From NCBI GenBank assembly GCA_002083475.1, contig LWDI01000069.1, positions 1 through 64,000 on the forward strand: a DNA stretch of 64,000 nucleotides, in the 5' to 3' direction. Origin of the DNA: Proteobacteria bacterium SG_bin5 (GTDB lineage: Bacteria > Pseudomonadota > Alphaproteobacteria > Sphingomonadales > Sphingomonadaceae). Each line of letters begins with the position of its first letter. Position 1 is the first letter of the stretch. The notes beneath the pieces were generated by a model. That model was not told where the DNA came from and searched no databases. It worked only from the letters and a program-made list of their open reading frames with translations. Positions 8,045-16,287 of this stretch are shown in pieces. A program made the position numbers and the translations under genes.

Positions 8045-9262
8045 ATGAGAGCCCCGCGCAACCGCGCCGTCCGCAGCGCGGTGATCCGCCACGAACATTT
8101 GAGCAAACAAGGCATCCTCGAACGCGCCTTCACTTTCGCGTTTCGCGGCCTGGTCTATGCGCAGATCTGGGAGGATCCCGCCGTCGATCTGGAAGCGCTG
8201 GCGGTCACGCCCGATTGCCATATCGTCCAGATCGCCTCGGGCGGGTGCAACGTGCTGAGCTATTTGACCGCCGATCCCAAGGCGATCACCGCGGTCGATC
8301 TCAACACCGCGCATATCGCGCTCAACAAGCTCAAGCTGGCGGCGGCGCGCAACTTGCCCGATTACGCGCATTCCCACCGTTTCTTCGGCCGCGCGAACAC
8401 CAAGGAAAACATCGCCGCCTATCGCAAATACGTGCGCCCGCATCTCGACGAGACGACGCGGCGCTATTGGGAAGGGCGCGATCTGATCGGGCGCCGCCGC
8501 ATCTCGGGCTTCGCGCGCGGGGTGTACAAGCAGGGGCTGCTCGGCAATTTCATCGGCGCGGCGCATCTGCTCGCGCGGTTGAACGGCATCAACCCCAAGA
8601 TGATCCTGCGCGCGAGTTCGATCGAGGAGCAGCGCGCGATTTTCGACCGCGAGTTCGCGCCGTTCTTCGACAAGGCGTTCGTCCGCTGGCTGACCGATCA
8701 GCCCGCTTCGCTCTTCGGCCTCGGCATTCCGCCCGCGCAATATGAAGCGCTCGCGGGCGACAGCAAGATGGCGGTGGTGCTGCGCGAGCGGCTGGAAAAG
8801 CTCGCCTGCGATTTCGATCTGCGCGAAAATTATTTCGCCTGGCAGGCCTTTGGTCGCGGCTATCAGGACGCGCCCGATGCGTCGCTGCCGCCCTATCTCC
8901 AGGCGGGCAATTACCAAGCGGTGCGCGACCGGGCGCCGCGCGTCGAAGTGCGCCACGCCAATTTCATCGATTATCTGAAGTCCTGCCCCGATGCCTCGCG
9001 CGACCGCTATGTGCTGCTCGACGCGCAGGATTGGATGACCGACGAAATCCTGACGAGCCTGTGGACCGAGATCACCCGCACCGCGAAGCCGGGCGCGCGC
9101 GTGCTGTTCCGCACCGCCGGCGCGCCGACGATCCTGCCCGGCCGCGTGCCCGACGCGATTCTCGACCGCTGGGACTATCGCGCCGAGGAATCGCTCGATT
9201 ACACGCGGCGCGATCGCAGCTCGATCTATGGCGGCGTTCATCTTTACGTGCTGAAGGACTGA
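8045..9262 (+). CDS. btaA: S-adenosylmethionine:diacylglycerol 3-amino-3-carboxypropyl transferase (BtaA)
   Basis: BtaA transfers the aminocarboxypropyl group of SAM to diacylglycerol, the first step of diacylglyceryl-trimethylhomoserine (DGTS) betaine lipid synthesis. The 405-residue DUF3419 protein shows the family hallmark LVYAQIWEDPAVDLEAL near the N-terminus, then the SAM-binding stretch IVQIASGGCNVLSYL with ITAVDLN after it, and the C-terminal block VLLDAQDWMTDEI. ATG 8045 is preceded by GGAG at 8 bases. The stop overlaps the btaB start by one base (TGATG), so the two are translationally coupled. In other alphaproteobacteria this pair replaces phospholipids under phosphate limitation. 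Confidence 0.94.
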   Translation: MRAPRNRAVRSAVIRHEHLSKQGILERAFTFAFRGLVYAQIWEDPAVDLEALAVTPDCHIVQIASGGCNVLSYLTADPKAITAVDLNTAHIALNKLKLAAARNLPDYAHSHRFFGRANTKENIAAYRKYVRPHLDETTRRYWEGRDLIGRRRISGFARGVYKQGLLGNFIGAAHLLARLNGINPKMILRASSIEEQRAIFDREFAPFFDKAFVRWLTDQPASLFGLGIPPAQYEALAGDSKMAVVLRERLEKLACDFDLRENYFAWQAFGRGYQDAPDASLPPYLQAGNYQAVRDRAPRVEVRHANFIDYLKSCPDASRDRYVLLDAQDWMTDEILTSLWTEITRTAKPGARVLFRTAGAPTILPGRVPDAILDRWDYRAEESLDYTRRDRSSIYGGVHLYVLKD

Positions 9263-9903
9263 TGGCGGGCGATCATGCCGGGCATATGGATGCGATCTAT
9301 CGCAGCCAGCGCCACATCTATGACCTGACGCGCAAATATTATCTGCTTGGGCGCGATCGGCTGATCGCCGAGCTGACGCCCCCGCCGGGCGGCGCGGTGC
9401 TGGAGATCGGCTGCGGCACCGGGCGCAATTTGATCGCCGCCGCGCGCCGCTTCCCCAACGCGCGCTATTTCGGGATCGATATTTCGGAAGCGATGCTCGA
9501 GACCGCGCGGGCGAGCGTCGCCAAGGCGGGGCTCGCCGATCGCATCCTGCTGGCGCAGGGCGATGCGACGGCGTTCGACGCCGGTGCATTGTTCGGCGTC
9601 GAACGCTTCGATCGGATTTTCCAAAGCTATACTTTGTCGATGATCCCCGATTGGCAAGGTGCTTTGCGCGAGGGCGCGGGCAAGCTCGCGCCCGGTGGGC
9701 GGCTCGACGTGGTCGATTTCGGCCAGCAGGAGGGGTTGCCGGGGCCGTTCAAGGCGCTGCTCTTCGCCTGGCTCGCCAAGTTCGACGTCACCCCCCGTGC
9801 CGATCTGCCGGCGGTGCTCGAACGGGTGGCGGCCGGCGCGGGTCTCACCGCGCGCTTCACCCCGCTTTATCGCGGCTATGCCTGGGCCGGGCGGCTGAGC
9901 TGA
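9262..9903 (+). CDS. btaB: diacylglyceryl-homoserine N-methyltransferase (BtaB)
   Basis: BtaB performs three SAM-dependent N-methylations that turn diacylglyceryl-homoserine into DGTS. The 213-residue class I methyltransferase starts with a segment common in BtaB (MDAIYRSQRHIYDLTRKYYLLGRD). Motif I is VLEIGCGTGRN, followed by FGIDISEAML and the motif IV region FQSYTLSMIPDW. Its tail (LPAVLERVAAGAGL...YRGYAWAGRL) also fits. The start codon shares its A with the btaA stop, so the genes form a two-gene operon. Other small-molecule methyltransferases look similar, but the partner gene settles the call. Confidence 0.93.
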   Translation: MAGDHAGHMDAIYRSQRHIYDLTRKYYLLGRDRLIAELTPPPGGAVLEIGCGTGRNLIAAARRFPNARYFGIDISEAMLETARASVAKAGLADRILLAQGDATAFDAGALFGVERFDRIFQSYTLSMIPDWQGALREGAGKLAPGGRLDVVDFGQQEGLPGPFKALLFAWLAKFDVTPRADLPAVLERVAAGAGLTARFTPLYRGYAWAGRLS

Positions 9904-9940
9904 GCTTGGTCGCGGCGGGCGCGAGTGCTATCGAGGCGCG

Positions 9941-10597
9941 ATGAACAAGCCCGTCAAGCTCGTCCCAACCGAGCCCGACAGCATCGGCTTCTCCGCGGAT
10001 GAGTTCGCCGCGCTGGTCGCGCGCGGCGCCTTTACCGGCATGGACGTCGCCTTGGTGGAGCGTGAGCCCGTGAAGGCGGGCGGCGGTTTCACCGCCGCCG
10101 ACTATGAAGCGATGATCGGGCGCGACGTGTTTCGCCCGATGCGCGTCGAGCTCGCCAGGGGGAGATTGGTTCGCGTGGCGCCGGCATATCTTCCCCATGG
10201 CCACTTCATCCCGTGCTTGATCATGGCACTTTACGAGGCGATCGGGAAAAGCGCGCCGCTGCTCTGCGACGTCATCACGCTGCTCACCGACGATACGGTG
10301 CTCTCCCCTGACCTCGTGCTCGCGACCAGTCGCGACCTTCCCGAGAAGGGGCTACCCGCCGCGCTGGTCGCGCTGGCGATCGAAGTTTCGCACACCACGC
10401 TCAAACGCGACCTAGGGTGGAAAGCCCGGGACTATGCGGCGGCGGGCATCCCCCATTATTGGGTGGTCGATATCTTGGCGAAGACCACGCATGTCTTCGC
10501 CGAGCCGAGCAGCGACGGCTATCGTCGGCACGACCGCGTCCGCTTCGCCGATCCCCTCGCCATCCCCGGCCACGAAGCGACCATCACCCTCGCATGA
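9941..10597 (+). CDS. Uma2-family (DUF820) putative restriction endonuclease-fold protein
   Basis: The 218-residue protein has a PD-(D/E)XK nuclease-like core. The Uma2 signature is present: DTVLSPDLVLATS, then ALAIEVSHTTLKRDLGWKARDYAAAGIPHYWVVD, whose Asp, Glu and Lys would be the metal and catalytic residues. About 60 N-terminal residues look like an additional targeting or antitoxin-like segment. Function in cells is unknown; the family is common in cyanobacteria and scattered in proteobacteria. The DUF3429 gene overlaps its stop by 4 bases. A second Uma2 protein is at 37103-37669. Confidence 0.88.
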   Translation: MNKPVKLVPTEPDSIGFSADEFAALVARGAFTGMDVALVEREPVKAGGGFTAADYEAMIGRDVFRPMRVELARGRLVRVAPAYLPHGHFIPCLIMALYEAIGKSAPLLCDVITLLTDDTVLSPDLVLATSRDLPEKGLPAALVALAIEVSHTTLKRDLGWKARDYAAAGIPHYWVVDILAKTTHVFAEPSSDGYRRHDRVRFADPLAIPGHEATITLA

Positions 10598-11037
10598 GCC
10601 CGCCGCGCCTGCCCCGTTGGCTCGGCCTAGCCGGGCTGCTCCCGCAACTCGCCGCGCTCGCCGTGTTGCTGAGCGGCGATACGGCGCATCATTTCCAGGC
10701 GCTGACGCTCGGCTATGCCTATGCCGCGCTGATCCTGTCGTTCCTCGGCGGGCTGTGGTGGGGCCTCGCCGCGCGCGCCGAGGCGCCGCCGGCGTGGCTG
10801 TGGGTGGCGGCGGTGGTGCCCTCGCTCGTCGCGCTGGCGAGCGCCATTCCCTGGTCGGAGGGCAAGGCCTGGCCCGGCCCTTCGCTGGTGGTGCTCGGGC
10901 TCGCGCTGATCGCCGCGCTCGCGGTCGATTGGCGGCTCGCGCGCGGCGGGCTCGCGCCGCCTTGGTGGCTCAGCCTGCGCGTGCCTTTATCGCTCGGATT
11001 GGGGCTCTCGACGCTCGCGATCGCCGCGCTCGCTTGA
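10594..11037 (+). CDS. DUF3429 membrane protein
   Basis: The 147-residue protein is almost entirely hydrophobic with four to five predicted transmembrane helices. The blocks TLGYAYAALILSFLGGLWWGLA and the trailing tryptophans are typical of DUF3429, a small family of inner-membrane proteins of unknown function found mostly in alphaproteobacteria. It begins in the ATGA overlap with the Uma2 gene, so it is cotranslated, though the two families are not usually linked. Confidence 0.8.
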   Translation: MSPPRLPRWLGLAGLLPQLAALAVLLSGDTAHHFQALTLGYAYAALILSFLGGLWWGLAARAEAPPAWLWVAAVVPSLVALASAIPWSEGKAWPGPSLVVLGLALIAALAVDWRLARGGLAPPWWLSLRVPLSLGLGLSTLAIAALA

Positions 11038-11097
11038 TTGGCTCTTCACAGCCGCCCGGGATTTCATAGACTTATCGAGAATGGACGAACGGGGGCG

Positions 11098-12639
11098 ATG
11101 ATGAAGCGTTGGTGGGGTTTGGCGGCGCTGCTGCTCGGGCTCGCGGCCCCGGCGCGCGCGGAATGGCTCGAGGCGAGCAACGCCCATTTCGTCATCTATG
11201 GCGATTTGCCGCGCGCGCGGATGCAGCAATTCGCCGAGCAGCTCGAACGGTTCGACGCGGCGCTGCGGCGGCTGTTGACCTTGTCCGATAGCGATGGCGC
11301 GCCGGCCAATCGCGTCGTTATCTATGTCGTGCGCGATCAAGGCGATGTGGTGAAGCTTTACGGCCGCGGCGGCGGCACCGTCGCGGGTTTTTACATCGGC
11401 CGGGTCGAGGGGCCGATCGCGGTCACGCCGCGGTCGACCGATGACGACGACCAATATTTCACCGCGCAGCTCGTGCTGTTCCATGAATATACCCACCACG
11501 CGATCCTGAGCAGCAGCAGCGCTTTTTATCCGAGTTGGGTGGGCGAGGGGCTCGCCGAATTCTTCTCGGTGGTGCGGTTCCGTCCCGATGGCGCGGTGAT
11601 CACCGGTGCGCCCAATGTCGCGCGCGGCTATTCGATCATGACCGCGAACCCGATGAGCGTGAGCGAGTTGATCGCGACCGACACGCGCAAGCTCGATCCC
11701 GAGGCGCTCGAGCAAAAATATGCGCGCGGCTGGCTGTTGATCCATTATCTGCTGCTCGGCGGCAAGCGCGCCGGCCAATATGACGCCTTCATCGCGCAAG
11801 TGAACAAGGGCGTGCCGATGGCGGACGCCGCCAAGGCGGTGTTCGGCGATTTGCGCCAGCTCAACCGCGAGCTCGACTCGTATCGCGAAAGCAAGCTGCG
11901 CGCCTATGTGATCGGCGCCGCCGCGCTCAAGCCGCTGCCGGTCGCGTTGCGCGCGCTCGATCCGGGCGAAGCGGCGATGATGCCGCTGCGCATCCGTTCG
12001 ACGGTGGGGGTGAATGATGTTCAGGCCAAGGCGCTGATCGCCCCGGCGCGCGCGGTCGCCGCGCGTTTCCCCGAGCATCGCTGGGTGCAGCGCGTGCTCG
12101 CCGAAATGGAGTTCGACGCAGGCAATCTCGCCGAAGCCGATGCCGCGTGCGACCGCGTGCTCGCCGCCGATCCCAACAATGTCGATGCGCTCATCTACAA
12201 GGGCCGGATCGAGGCGCGCCGCGCGGCGGCGGTGAAGGACGACGCGGCGGCGCGGACCGCGCATTGGAAGGCGGCGCGGCGCTGGTATGTGAAGGCCAAT
12301 CGCGCCGATCCGCGCTATGCCTATCCCTTCGTGCTGTTCTACGAAACCTTCGCGGCGCTCGGCGAAACGCCTAGCGCGAGCGCGATCAAGGGGCTCGAGG
12401 AAGCGGTGGGGCTGGTGCCCCAGGCGGACGGCGTGCGGGTGATGCTGGCGATGGAAAAGCTGCGCACCGGGGATTTGAAAGCGATGCGCGCGGCGCTCGC
12501 CCCGGTCTCCGCCGATCCGCATGGCGGCGCGAACAACCCCGCCGCCAAGCTGATCGCGCTGATCGATTCGGGCGCCGATGTCGAGGCGGTGCGCAAGGCG
12601 GCCGAGGCGATCGGGTCGGGCGATAAGGCCGGAAGCTAA
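11098..12639 (+). CDS. secreted gluzincin-type metallopeptidase with TPR region
   Basis: The roughly 513-residue protein has a signal peptide (KRWWGLAALLLGLAAPARA). The centre carries a zincin motif HEYTHHAIL followed 20 residues later by WVGEGLAEFFSV, so the ligands would be His, His and a downstream Glu as in gluzincin (MA clan, DUF1570-like) peptidases. The C-terminal half contains repeated helical pairs (LAEMEFDAGNLAEADAACDRVLAADPNNVDALIYKG) that read as TPRs. It is probably a periplasmic protease or an inactive scaffold; the substrate is unknown. Two adjacent ATGs (11098, 11101) are possible. Confidence 0.85.
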   Translation: MMKRWWGLAALLLGLAAPARAEWLEASNAHFVIYGDLPRARMQQFAEQLERFDAALRRLLTLSDSDGAPANRVVIYVVRDQGDVVKLYGRGGGTVAGFYIGRVEGPIAVTPRSTDDDDQYFTAQLVLFHEYTHHAILSSSSAFYPSWVGEGLAEFFSVVRFRPDGAVITGAPNVARGYSIMTANPMSVSELIATDTRKLDPEALEQKYARGWLLIHYLLLGGKRAGQYDAFIAQVNKGVPMADAAKAVFGDLRQLNRELDSYRESKLRAYVIGAAALKPLPVALRALDPGEAAMMPLRIRSTVGVNDVQAKALIAPARAVAARFPEHRWVQRVLAEMEFDAGNLAEADAACDRVLAADPNNVDALIYKGRIEARRAAAVKDDAAARTAHWKAARRWYVKANRADPRYAYPFVLFYETFAALGETPSASAIKGLEEAVGLVPQADGVRVMLAMEKLRTGDLKAMRAALAPVSADPHGGANNPAAKLIALIDSGADVEAVRKAAEAIGSGDKAGS

Positions 12640-12652
12640 CCCGCCCGGCGCC

Positions 12653-13888
12653 TCATGCCGCCAGCTTGAGCGACAGCCGGTCCCAAATCTCGACCAGCGC
12701 CTGGGTCAGTTCGCGCATCATCGCTTCATCGTGCGCGGGGCCCGGCGTGAAGCGCAGCCGCTCGGTGCCGCGCGGCACGGTCGGGAAATTGATCGGCTGC
12801 ACGTACACGCCATATTCGGCGAGCAGCACGTCGCTGATCCGCTTCGCCTTCACCGGATCGCCCACCATCAGCGGCACGATATGCGTGGTCGAGTCCATCA
12901 CCGGCAGCCCCGCCGCGCGGAACAGCGCCTTGAGCGTGGCGGCGGCCGCCTGCTGCCCCTCGCGCTCGACGCTCGACGCTTTCAGGTGGCGCACGCTCGC
13001 GAGCGCGCCCGCGACCAGCACCGGGGCGAGCGACGTCGTGAAGATGAACCCCGGCGCGTAGGAGCGGATCACGTCGATGATCACGCGATCGGCGGCGATA
13101 TAGCCGCCCATCACCCCGAACGCCTTGCCCAGCGTCCCTTCGATGATCGTCAGCCGATGCGCCACCGCGTCGCGGTCCGAAATACCGCCGCCGCGCGCGC
13201 CGTACATGCCGACCGCATGAACCTCGTCGAGATAGGTCAGCGCGTTGAACCGGTCCGCCAGGTCGCAAATCGCGGCGATCGGCGCGACATCGCCTTCCAT
13301 CGAATAGACGCTTTCGAAGGCGATCAGCTTGGGCGCGGCGGGGTCTGCCTCGGCGAGCAGGCTTTCGAGATGCGCGAGATCATTGTGACGGAAGATGCGC
13401 TTCTCGCAGCCCGAATTGCGAATACCCGCGATCATCGAGGCGTGGTTGAGCTCGTCCGAGAAGATCACCAGCCCGGGCAGGATCTTGCCGAGCGTGCCGA
13501 GCGTCGCCTCGTTGGAGACATAGCCGCTAGTGAAGAGCAGCGCCGCTTCCTTGCCGTGGAGATCGGCGAGTTCGGCCTCGAGATCGACGTGATAATGGGT
13601 GTTGCCGCCGATGTTGCGCGTGCCGCCCGAGCCGGCGCCGACGTCGTGCAGCGCTTCCTCCATCGCCGCGATCACTTTCGGGTGTTGGCCCATCGCGAGA
13701 TAATCGTTCGAGCACCACACCGTGATCGGCTTGGGGCCGTTATGCCCCGCGAAGCAGCGCGCATTGGGAAAGGCGCCCTTGTTGCGCAGAATGTCGATGA
13801 AGACGCGGTAACGGCCCTCGGCGTGGAGGCGATCGATCGCCTGGGCGAAGGCGCGGCCATAATCGGGGCCCGAAGCGCTTGAGTCCAT
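12653..13888 (-). CDS. hemA: 5-aminolevulinate synthase
   Basis: HemA condenses glycine and succinyl-CoA to 5-aminolevulinate, the C4 entry to haem used by alphaproteobacteria. The 411-residue PLP enzyme has the ALAS-specific start YRVFIDILRNKGAFPNARCFAG, the glycine-rich SGGTRNIGGNTHYH, the PLP Asp region YLDEVHAVGMYG, and the Schiff-base lysine K255 in IEGTLGKAFG. The C-terminus has PTVPRGTERLRFTPGPAH. ATG 13888 gives a normal length; the open frame further upstream has no family similarity. hemH lies elsewhere in the window (56623). Confidence 0.97.
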   Translation of the reverse strand: MDSSASGPDYGRAFAQAIDRLHAEGRYRVFIDILRNKGAFPNARCFAGHNGPKPITVWCSNDYLAMGQHPKVIAAMEEALHDVGAGSGGTRNIGGNTHYHVDLEAELADLHGKEAALLFTSGYVSNEATLGTLGKILPGLVIFSDELNHASMIAGIRNSGCEKRIFRHNDLAHLESLLAEADPAAPKLIAFESVYSMEGDVAPIAAICDLADRFNALTYLDEVHAVGMYGARGGGISDRDAVAHRLTIIEGTLGKAFGVMGGYIAADRVIIDVIRSYAPGFIFTTSLAPVLVAGALASVRHLKASSVEREGQQAAAATLKALFRAAGLPVMDSTTHIVPLMVGDPVKAKRISDVLLAEYGVYVQPINFPTVPRGTERLRFTPGPAHDEAMMRELTQALVEIWDRLSLKLAA

Positions 13889-13992
13889 GGCGCCCCATAG
13901 CGCCGCTTGGGCTCGTGGAAAAGCACGCGCGAACGAAGGTCGGCGCTGGGCATAAGGGGGGCGGAGAGGGGCTGCCTCCCCGCCCGGCACCG

Positions 13993-14493
13993 TTAGAAGA
14001 AAAAGCCGCGATAGACGTCGAGCACCACGCCGCGGCGCGTGTCGATCAGCAGCACATCGTCATAATGGCGGACCCAGCGCTGCCAGGCGCGCGCGGGGGG
14101 CAGGTGATAGCGCCAGGGATCGGCGATGAAATAACGCTGGCCCCAATAAGCCGGCGCGATCCGGACGCCCGGACGAAAGGCCTGATAGCGGAAGGGCGCG
14201 TTCCACCGCCCACGCGCGTAAATGTCGCGGTGGTCGCGGCGCCAGTCGCGCCAATCGTCGCGGCCATAAGCGCGGCCGCGGAAATCCTCGCGCAGTTCCT
14301 GGCGCGCGTCGCGCACGTCGCGGCGTTCTTCCTGGATGCGGTAAGGATTGCCCGAGCGATAAGCGCGGTCGAGTTCGCGCTGTTCCTGCCGCAGGTCGCG
14401 CTGGTCGGCACGGATTTCCCCCCGCGACTGCGCGCTCGCCGCCGCCGGCACCAGCGCGGCGGCGATCAGTCCCAAGGTCAATAGCTTGCGCAT
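13993..14493 (-). CDS. RcnB-like periplasmic protein
   Basis: The 166-residue protein has a signal peptide (MRKLLTLGLIAAALVPAAASA) and an Arg/Asp/Glu-rich, probably coiled helical region (DQRDLRQEQRELDRAY and similar). The C-terminal part (YWGQRYFIADPWRYHLPPARAWQRWVRHYDDVLLIDTRRGVVLDV) is the RcnB domain. RcnB in E. coli helps nickel and cobalt homeostasis, but RcnB-like proteins in sphingomonads are numerous and mostly uncharacterised, and no rcnA is nearby. GGGAG sits about 8 bases upstream of the chosen ATG. Confidence 0.87.
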   Translation of the reverse strand: MRKLLTLGLIAAALVPAAASAQSRGEIRADQRDLRQEQRELDRAYRSGNPYRIQEERRDVRDARQELREDFRGRAYGRDDWRDWRRDHRDIYARGRWNAPFRYQAFRPGVRIAPAYWGQRYFIADPWRYHLPPARAWQRWVRHYDDVLLIDTRRGVVLDVYRGFFF

Positions 14494-14622
14494 CTTGCGT
14501 CTCCCTTGCTGGGGCGGCGATGGGTGCCGCCCGATGATCCGGGAGTAGCAGGGCCTGACTGAACCGGCAGCGAACCGCACGGTCAGCGAGACGACAGGGT
14601 TGTAACCAACTGTAACCTCGGC

Positions 14623-15114
14623 TCAGGGCCCGGTGCGGCCGCCGCCGCCCTGCGGACCGCCACCGATCGGCGCGCCCACCGCGCCGATGTTGCCGAACAA
14701 ATCGCGGAAGAAGCTGCGCTGCCGGCCGAGCGTCGGGGTCGTCTTGCGGAAGGGCGTGATCTTGGCGACCTGCTCGATCCCGGTGCGGTCGATCGAGCGC
14801 ACCACGCCCTTCTCGTCGAAGCGGATGCGCAGCACCGTCTCGGCCACCGGCTTGGGGTGATTATAGGCGAAATAGCGTGTGTCGCGCGAGACATAATACC
14901 AGATCGGGTCGCCGAACTGGCTCGCGAACGTGGGTTGGCCCAGCACGCGCGCGACCGAATTGCGATTGTCGATCCCCGCCTGCACCGAGTTCACCAAATC
15001 GGGGTTGAGCACATAGCCTTGGTGCCCGCGCAGCCGCGTGCACCCGCCGCCGAGCAGCGCGACGCCCGCGAGCAGCACCACCAGCCGCGCCCGCGGCCCC
15101 GAAATCACGCCCAT
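14623..15114 (-). CDS. bamE: outer membrane protein assembly factor BamE
   Basis: BamE (SmpA/OmlA) is a lipoprotein subunit of the BAM complex that folds outer-membrane beta-barrels. The 163-residue protein has a lipobox LGGGC (Cys25), then the BamE core: VLNPDLVNSVQAGIDNRNSV, VLGQPTFASQFGDPIWYYVS, and VLRIRFDEKGVVRSID. A Gly-rich tail ends the protein. It is divergent from the UQCC/YceD pair with 83 bases between starts, a familiar alphaproteobacterial arrangement. Confidence 0.95.
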   Translation of the reverse strand: MGVISGPRARLVVLLAGVALLGGGCTRLRGHQGYVLNPDLVNSVQAGIDNRNSVARVLGQPTFASQFGDPIWYYVSRDTRYFAYNHPKPVAETVLRIRFDEKGVVRSIDRTGIEQVAKITPFRKTTPTLGRQRSFFRDLFGNIGAVGAPIGGGPQGGGGRTGP

Positions 15115-15197
15115 TCGAACTTCCTTTCGCGCCCCCGATTGCATCGGGCACGTCGAGGCTCAATATGCGGCCTTGGATGGAGGGGCAAGGGAGCGCG

Positions 15198-15710
15198 ATG
15201 AAGGCTTTTCTGGCACGATTTCTAGGCACCAGCCCCGCGCCGCTGCCCGCCGAGGGGCTTTACGCGGCGGTCGTCGCCGAAGGGCGCCAGCCGCATTGGT
15301 ATCGCCACGGCGGGGTCGAGGACAGTGTGACCGGCCGGTTCAACATGATCGCGACCGTGCTGAGCTTCGTCCTGCTGCGGCTCGAACGCGAGCCCGGCGC
15401 GATGGCAACCGGAGTCGCGCTCACCGAGCGTTTCATCGACGATATGGAAGGCCAGCTCCGCCAAGACGGCGTGGGCGACACCGGCGTCGCCGCCAAAATG
15501 GGCAAGCTCGTCAGCCTGCTCGGCGGGCGGCTGGGGGCGTTTCGAGACAGTTTCGGCACCACCGAATTCGAAGCGGCGCTGGTCCGCAATCTCTATGCCG
15601 GCGCGCATCCGGCGCGCCCCGCGCTCGCGCATAGCGTCGCCAAGCTCGAGGAATTCGCCGCGCGCCTCGCCGCCGCGCCGCTCGACGCGATCGAGGCGGG
15701 GCGGTGGTGA
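15198..15710 (+). CDS. ubiquinol-cytochrome c chaperone family protein
   Basis: The 170-residue protein belongs to the CBP3/UQCC family, whose mitochondrial members help assemble cytochrome bc1. Recognisable blocks are GLYAAVVAEGRQPHWYRHGGVEDSVTGRFNMI, LLRLEREP, and FIDDMEGQLRQDGVGDTGVAAKMGKL. GGGAG precedes the ATG at 15198; in-frame ATGs further upstream are not conserved. Its end overlaps the next gene by four bases (GTGA), so the two are cotranslated. Confidence 0.9.
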   Translation: MKAFLARFLGTSPAPLPAEGLYAAVVAEGRQPHWYRHGGVEDSVTGRFNMIATVLSFVLLRLEREPGAMATGVALTERFIDDMEGQLRQDGVGDTGVAAKMGKLVSLLGGRLGAFRDSFGTTEFEAALVRNLYAGAHPARPALAHSVAKLEEFAARLAAAPLDAIEAGRW

Positions 15711-16240
15711 CGCCCGAATTCGCGCGCCCCGAGCGGATCGACACGATCGGCGAGCGCGCGCGCACGGTCGAGATCGCGGCGACGGCGGAGGAGCGCGCCG
15801 CGCTCGCGACGCGCTTCGGCTTGATCGCGCTCGAGGCGCTCGGCGCCGCGTTCGAGCTGCGGCGGACGGCGGCGGGGATCGAGGCGCGCGGGCGGGTGCG
15901 CGGCCGGGTGGTGCAGGCCTGTGTCGTCACCGGCGATCCGGTGGCGGCGGCGATCGACGAGCCGGTCGCGCTGCGCTTCGTGCCCGAGGGTGATGAGGCG
16001 CCGCCCGAGGAGATCGAGATCGAAGCCGAGGCGCTCGACACGATCGGCTATCGCGGCGGCGCGATCGATCTGGGCGAGACGGCGGCGGAGACGCTCGCGC
16101 TCGCGCTCGATCCCTTTCCGCGCAGCCCCGGCGCGGCGCAAGCGCTGCGCGAGGCGGGGGTTTTGAGCGAGGAAGAGGCGGCGGCGGCGCGCAATCCCTT
16201 CGCCGCGCTCAAGGACAAAATGGGCACGGTACGCCCGTGA
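15707..16240 (+). CDS. YceD/DUF177 family protein
   Basis: The product of about 177 residues matches the DUF177 (YceD) family, linked to 23S rRNA maturation and usually encoded just before rpmF and plsX. Seen are the Cys segment GRVVQACVVTGDPVAAAIDEPVALRF (one of the family's cysteine pair), the acidic stretch EGDEAPPEEIEIE, the block IDLGETAAETLALALDPFPRSP, and the end NPFAALKDKM. The start is GTG (15704 or 15707); 15707 gives the GTGA overlap. No rpmF or plsX follows here; a carotenoid gene does. Confidence 0.88.
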   Translation: MTPEFARPERIDTIGERARTVEIAATAEERAALATRFGLIALEALGAAFELRRTAAGIEARGRVRGRVVQACVVTGDPVAAAIDEPVALRFVPEGDEAPPEEIEIEAEALDTIGYRGGAIDLGETAAETLALALDPFPRSPGAAQALREAGVLSEEEAAAARNPFAALKDKMGTVRP

Positions 16241-16287
16241 ACCGATTGGCGGCTTGCCAGCCGCGCGCAATCGACTAGGCCAAGCCC

